64,000 nt of DNA from Flavobacterium cyclinae (lineage in GTDB: Bacteria > Bacteroidota > Bacteroidia > Flavobacteriales > Flavobacteriaceae), in assembly GCF_021172145.1 (NCBI RefSeq), contig NZ_CP089095.1, positions 2,728,001 to 2,792,000 on the forward strand. Reading direction: 5' to 3'. Both the position numbers and the translations under genes were made by a program. Positions 61,834 to 64,000 of this stretch are shown here, piece after piece. Under the pieces are notes generated by a model. It had not been told where the DNA came from and did no database searches. It saw only the letters and a list, made by a program, of their open reading frames with translations. How positions within the stretch are numbered: the stretch's first letter is position 1; every line of letters starts with the position of its first letter.

Positions 61834-62391
61834 ATGATACAAAATATAGTAAAATTAAGTTGTTTGGGATTATTTTTAAGTTTGATTTCTTGTGGAGATG
61901 AAACTTTACCAAAACCAAAAGGTCATTTGAGCTTAGAATATCCAGAAGCGAAATACTCAAAATTAGAGTCTGATTGTAGCTTTACATTTGAAAAAAACAA
62001 TTTAGCACTAATCAAAAATAAATCTTGCGCTTTTGAGATTAATTATCCAAAGATGAAAGCCACTATTTATTTAACTCATAAAACGGTAAATAATGATATT
62101 TACAATCTATTAAGAGATGCTCAAACTCTTACCTATAATCACGTAGTAAAAGCTGATGATATTGTAGAGCAACCTTTTATTAATAATAAGAAAAAGGTTT
62201 ACGGAATGTTCTATGAAGTTGGTGGTAACGCAGCTACAAATGCTCAATTTTACGCCACCGATAGCACTAAAAACTTTATTGTAGGAAGTGTTTATTTTTA
62301 CGCTAAACCTAATTTTGATTCTATATTACCAGCAGCACAATATCTAAAAGATGATATGCGTAGGATTATGGAAACGTTAGAGTGGAAATAA
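61834..62391 (+). CDS. gldD: Gliding motility lipoprotein GldD
   Basis: 185 residues; SPII signal with lipobox SLISC and an acidic GDETLPKPKGH after the Cys. The KPKGHLSLEYPEAKY start of the mature part and FEINYPKMKATIYLTHKTVNNDIYNLLRDAQTLTYNHV are characteristic of GldD. It is required for gliding and T9SS function in F. johnsoniae, where it is a lipoprotein of the envelope. Only two bases separate it from gldE, so it is co-translated. Confidence 0.96.
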   Translation: MIQNIVKLSCLGLFLSLISCGDETLPKPKGHLSLEYPEAKYSKLESDCSFTFEKNNLALIKNKSCAFEINYPKMKATIYLTHKTVNNDIYNLLRDAQTLTYNHVVKADDIVEQPFINNKKKVYGMFYEVGGNAATNAQFYATDSTKNFIVGSVYFYAKPNFDSILPAAQYLKDDMRRIMETLEWK

Positions 62392-62396
62392 ATATT

Positions 62397-62476
62397 TATT
62401 GTCAAGCTGAACTCGTTTCAGCTTCTATAATTTTGAAGTGAAACAGATTCTGAAACAAGTTCAGAATGACAAAATA
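62397..62476. repeat. Paired REP-like hairpins (BIME-like) between gldD and the HMA gene
   Basis: Two small palindromes in opposite orientation: AAGCTGAA-CTCGT-TTCAGCTT (62404-62424) and TTCTGAA-ACAAG-TTCAGAA (62448-62466). Together with their flanks they form one larger imperfect dyad of about 80 bases. The place between convergent stops also suits a terminator. Confidence 0.8.
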
Positions 62477-62478
62477 AA

Positions 62479-62847
62479 TTACATTTTTTTCGATTCGGTA
62501 ACTTTGTAAGAATCACCGCCAGCAACTGCTTCAATAGTTTTAGTTAAGGATTCTATTGATTGTTTTTCTGCATCAAACTTTACTGTTGCAATTTTAGTGT
62601 CAAAATCCACAACTGCTTGCCCAACACCATCTTGTGCAGCTAATTTATTTTCAATAGTTTTAGCACAACCCATTGCACAAGTCATACCGTCGATAGTAAA
62701 ACTTGCTGTTTGCATTTTAGCTAAATCGGCTTCAGAAACCACTTCTTTTTTTGTTTCTTCAACCGCAACTTCTTTGTTTTCTTGTTTGCAACTTGCTAAT
62801 AAAAGTGTCATTAAAAGTGCTAAACCAGTATTTTTTAAATTTTTCAT
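62479..62847 (-). CDS. HMA-domain lipoprotein (heavy-metal-associated)
   Basis: About 122 residues from MKNLKNTGLALLMTLLLASC, a lipoprotein signal (lipobox LLASC); the in-frame start 15 codons upstream spoils this. After a Lys/Glu-rich linker (KQENKEVAVEETKKEV) comes an HMA fold of about 70 residues: ASFTIDGMTCAMGCAKTIENKLAAQDGVGQAVVDF and KIATVKFDAEKQSIESLTKTIEAVAGGDSYKV. The metal loop reads MTCAMGC, a CxxxC spacing instead of the usual CxxC. It may bind copper in the periplasm. No copper ATPase is adjacent. Confidence 0.87.
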   Translation of the reverse strand: MKNLKNTGLALLMTLLLASCKQENKEVAVEETKKEVVSEADLAKMQTASFTIDGMTCAMGCAKTIENKLAAQDGVGQAVVDFDTKIATVKFDAEKQSIESLTKTIEAVAGGDSYKVTESKKM

Positions 62848-62957
62848 ATCAATAAATGTTAAATTATTTTCCTCGTAATAAAGACATTGCAAAATTACAA
62901 AAATTCATAGTGCTATTTTCAAAATAAAGCCTGAATTTTGACACATAAAATCACAAC

Positions 62958-63827
62958 ATGGAAAACAATACAACAAAATGGTTTTTATTAGGCTTTTTAG
63001 GCTGTGTTTGGGGAAGTTCCTTCATCTTAATGCAATTGGGCTTAAAAGGTGTAAATTCGGTTCAATTAGGAAGTTTACGAATTCTGTTTGCTGCAATTTT
63101 TTTAATAATTGTTGGGTTTAAGCAAATTTCACAAATTCCATCCTATAAATGGAAATATATTGCTGTAACAGCATTATGCGGAACATTTATTCCAGCATTT
63201 TTATTTGCATTTGCCCTTTCAAAAATCGATGGTTCAATTAGCTCCATATTAAACTCCTTAACTCCATTAAATACCTTACTTGTAGGATTGTTCTTTTTTG
63301 GCATGAGTGCACAAAGAAGTCAGGTTTTTGGAGTGATTATTGGATTTATAGGTTGTGCCTTATTAGTTTTATTTGGAGATGGAGAAAACACAACTGAGAA
63401 CTATTATTACGCGATTTTAATTGTAATTGCTTCTATTTTTTACGGAGTAAATGTCAATTTAATAAAAAAATATTTATCCGATTTAAAACCATTAACAATA
63501 AGCACAGGAAACTTTTTGATTATGTTTTTTCCGGCTTTTATTGTTTTGTATTTTACAGGCTTTTTTGATATTGTTCAGGAAGTAAAAGTGCAAAAATCTT
63601 TAGGTTTTATTGCCATTTTAGGTATTGTAGGAACCGGATTTTCAAATATTTTATTCTTTAAATTGATTCAGCTTTCATCACCTGTTTTTGCTTCTTCGGT
63701 TACTTATATTATTCCTGTAGTTGCTTTTATATTAGGCAATTTATTTATGGAAGAAACACTTTCTGCAATACAACTACTAGGAGCTTTAATTGTATTAATT
63801 GGAGTTTATTTTTCGAGTAAAAAATAA
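62958..63827 (+). CDS. EamA/DMT-family transporter
   Basis: 289 residues with ten hydrophobic helices in two EamA repeats (the first from KWFLLGFLGCVWGSSFILMQLGLKGV, the second from YYYAILIVIASIFYGVNVNLIKKYLSDLKPL). The Trp-Gly-Ser-Ser motif of helix one and a final ETLSAIQLLGALIVLIGVYFSSKK match drug/metabolite exporters. The cargo is unknown; members export amino acids or other small metabolites. Monocistronic, with a terminator after it. Confidence 0.9.
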   Translation: MENNTTKWFLLGFLGCVWGSSFILMQLGLKGVNSVQLGSLRILFAAIFLIIVGFKQISQIPSYKWKYIAVTALCGTFIPAFLFAFALSKIDGSISSILNSLTPLNTLLVGLFFFGMSAQRSQVFGVIIGFIGCALLVLFGDGENTTENYYYAILIVIASIFYGVNVNLIKKYLSDLKPLTISTGNFLIMFFPAFIVLYFTGFFDIVQEVKVQKSLGFIAILGIVGTGFSNILFFKLIQLSSPVFASSVTYIIPVVAFILGNLFMEETLSAIQLLGALIVLIGVYFSSKK

Positions 63828-63830
63828 AAA

Positions 63831-63854
63831 AAGCGCCCAATTTCTTGAGCGCTT
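63831..63854. terminator. Bidirectional terminator after the EamA gene
   Basis: AAGCGCCC faces GAGCGCTT (one G-U pair) between convergent stops at 63827 and 63874, with an A-rich left flank. Confidence 0.7.
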
Positions 63855-63873
63855 ATACAATTACATTGCAATA

Positions 63874-64000
63874 TTATTTAAAATCTGCATCTGTTACTCC
63901 TTCGTTAATTTTAACTTCAGAAGTAATCAACTCGATTTCAATACCTACATTCATTATAGTTTTGTATGGGAATTTCAACCCTTTAACATCCTTATAATCT
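63874..64000 (-). CDS. C-terminal end of a minus-strand gene, possibly M16-type peptidase-associated domain
   Basis: A minus-strand frame is open from the window end to a TAA at 63874-63876 and encodes about 41 residues: DYKDVKGLKFPYKTIMNVG followed by IEIELITSEVKINEGVTDADFK. The pattern GxKFPY...(V)xEIKINEGVTDADFK is typical of the C-terminal domain of many Bacteroidota M16-like peptidases and lipoprotein-localisation-like proteins. The rest lies outside, so the function is only suggested. Confidence 0.6.
   Translation of the reverse strand, partial: DYKDVKGLKFPYKTIMNVGIEIELITSEVKINEGVTDADFK

Overview
The window is low-GC, gene-dense DNA of a gliding member of the Bacteroidota, most probably a Flavobacterium or close relative. 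The evidence is direct: gliding genes gldE and gldD, two type IX secretion (T9SS) substrates with type A and type B C-terminal domains, a SusC/SusD starch locus, several SPII lipoproteins, TAnnTTTG-type -7 promoter boxes and no Shine-Dalgarno pattern before starts. One tRNA (Leu-UAG) is present. I saw no rRNA, prophage, CRISPR array or recognisable defence island.

Layout. 1-2874: 3' end of a SurA/PpiD-type prolyl isomerase, then convergent umuD-umuC. 2935-9109: a large T9SS type B cell-surface protein and lepA. 9448-16048: dusB, an NTF2-like protein, an rRNA pseudouridine synthase, then an isoprenoid block (UbiA-type prenyltransferase, mevalonate kinase, mevalonate diphosphate decarboxylase) interrupted by a ParE/RelE toxin-antitoxin pair, and a TspO protein. 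16116-19851: three LPP20/TPR-type lipoproteins of unknown role. 19829-21052: a BaiN/HI0933-type flavoprotein.

21150-41945 is a complete starch/maltodextrin utilisation locus. One arm (minus strand) encodes an MFS sugar transporter, beta-phosphoglucomutase, GH65 phosphorylase, GH97, GH13, a CE1-like esterase and a GH13 lipoprotein. A LacI-type regulator follows, then the plus-strand arm susC-susD-susE and a T9SS-secreted GH13 enzyme. A perfect 14-bp LacI-family operator lies between regulator and susC. The logic is surface cleavage and SusCD uptake, periplasmic trimming by GH13/GH97, then import of maltose and its phosphorolysis to glucose plus beta-glucose-1-phosphate, which pgmB converts to glucose-6-phosphate.

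42061-58289: a palindrome-rich intergenic island, a small lipoprotein, tRNA-Leu, a DUF3078 protein with dxs, a TonB-like protein, tadA, and an alpha-2-macroglobulin/PBP1C envelope pair split by a REP-associated tyrosine transposase (RAYT) that sits between two perfect 15-bp-arm palindromes; then RNase E/G. 58482-62391: an extremely basic 30-residue ORF, an HU protein, mutY, ssb, gldE and gldD. The window ends with an HMA-domain lipoprotein, a DMT permease and the 3' end of a minus-strand gene.

The best candidates for under-described biology are the RAYT with its palindromes (including a covarying arm position), the 30-residue basic ORF next to HU, the three-lipoprotein LPP20/TPR cluster, and several families of intergenic palindromic repeats.
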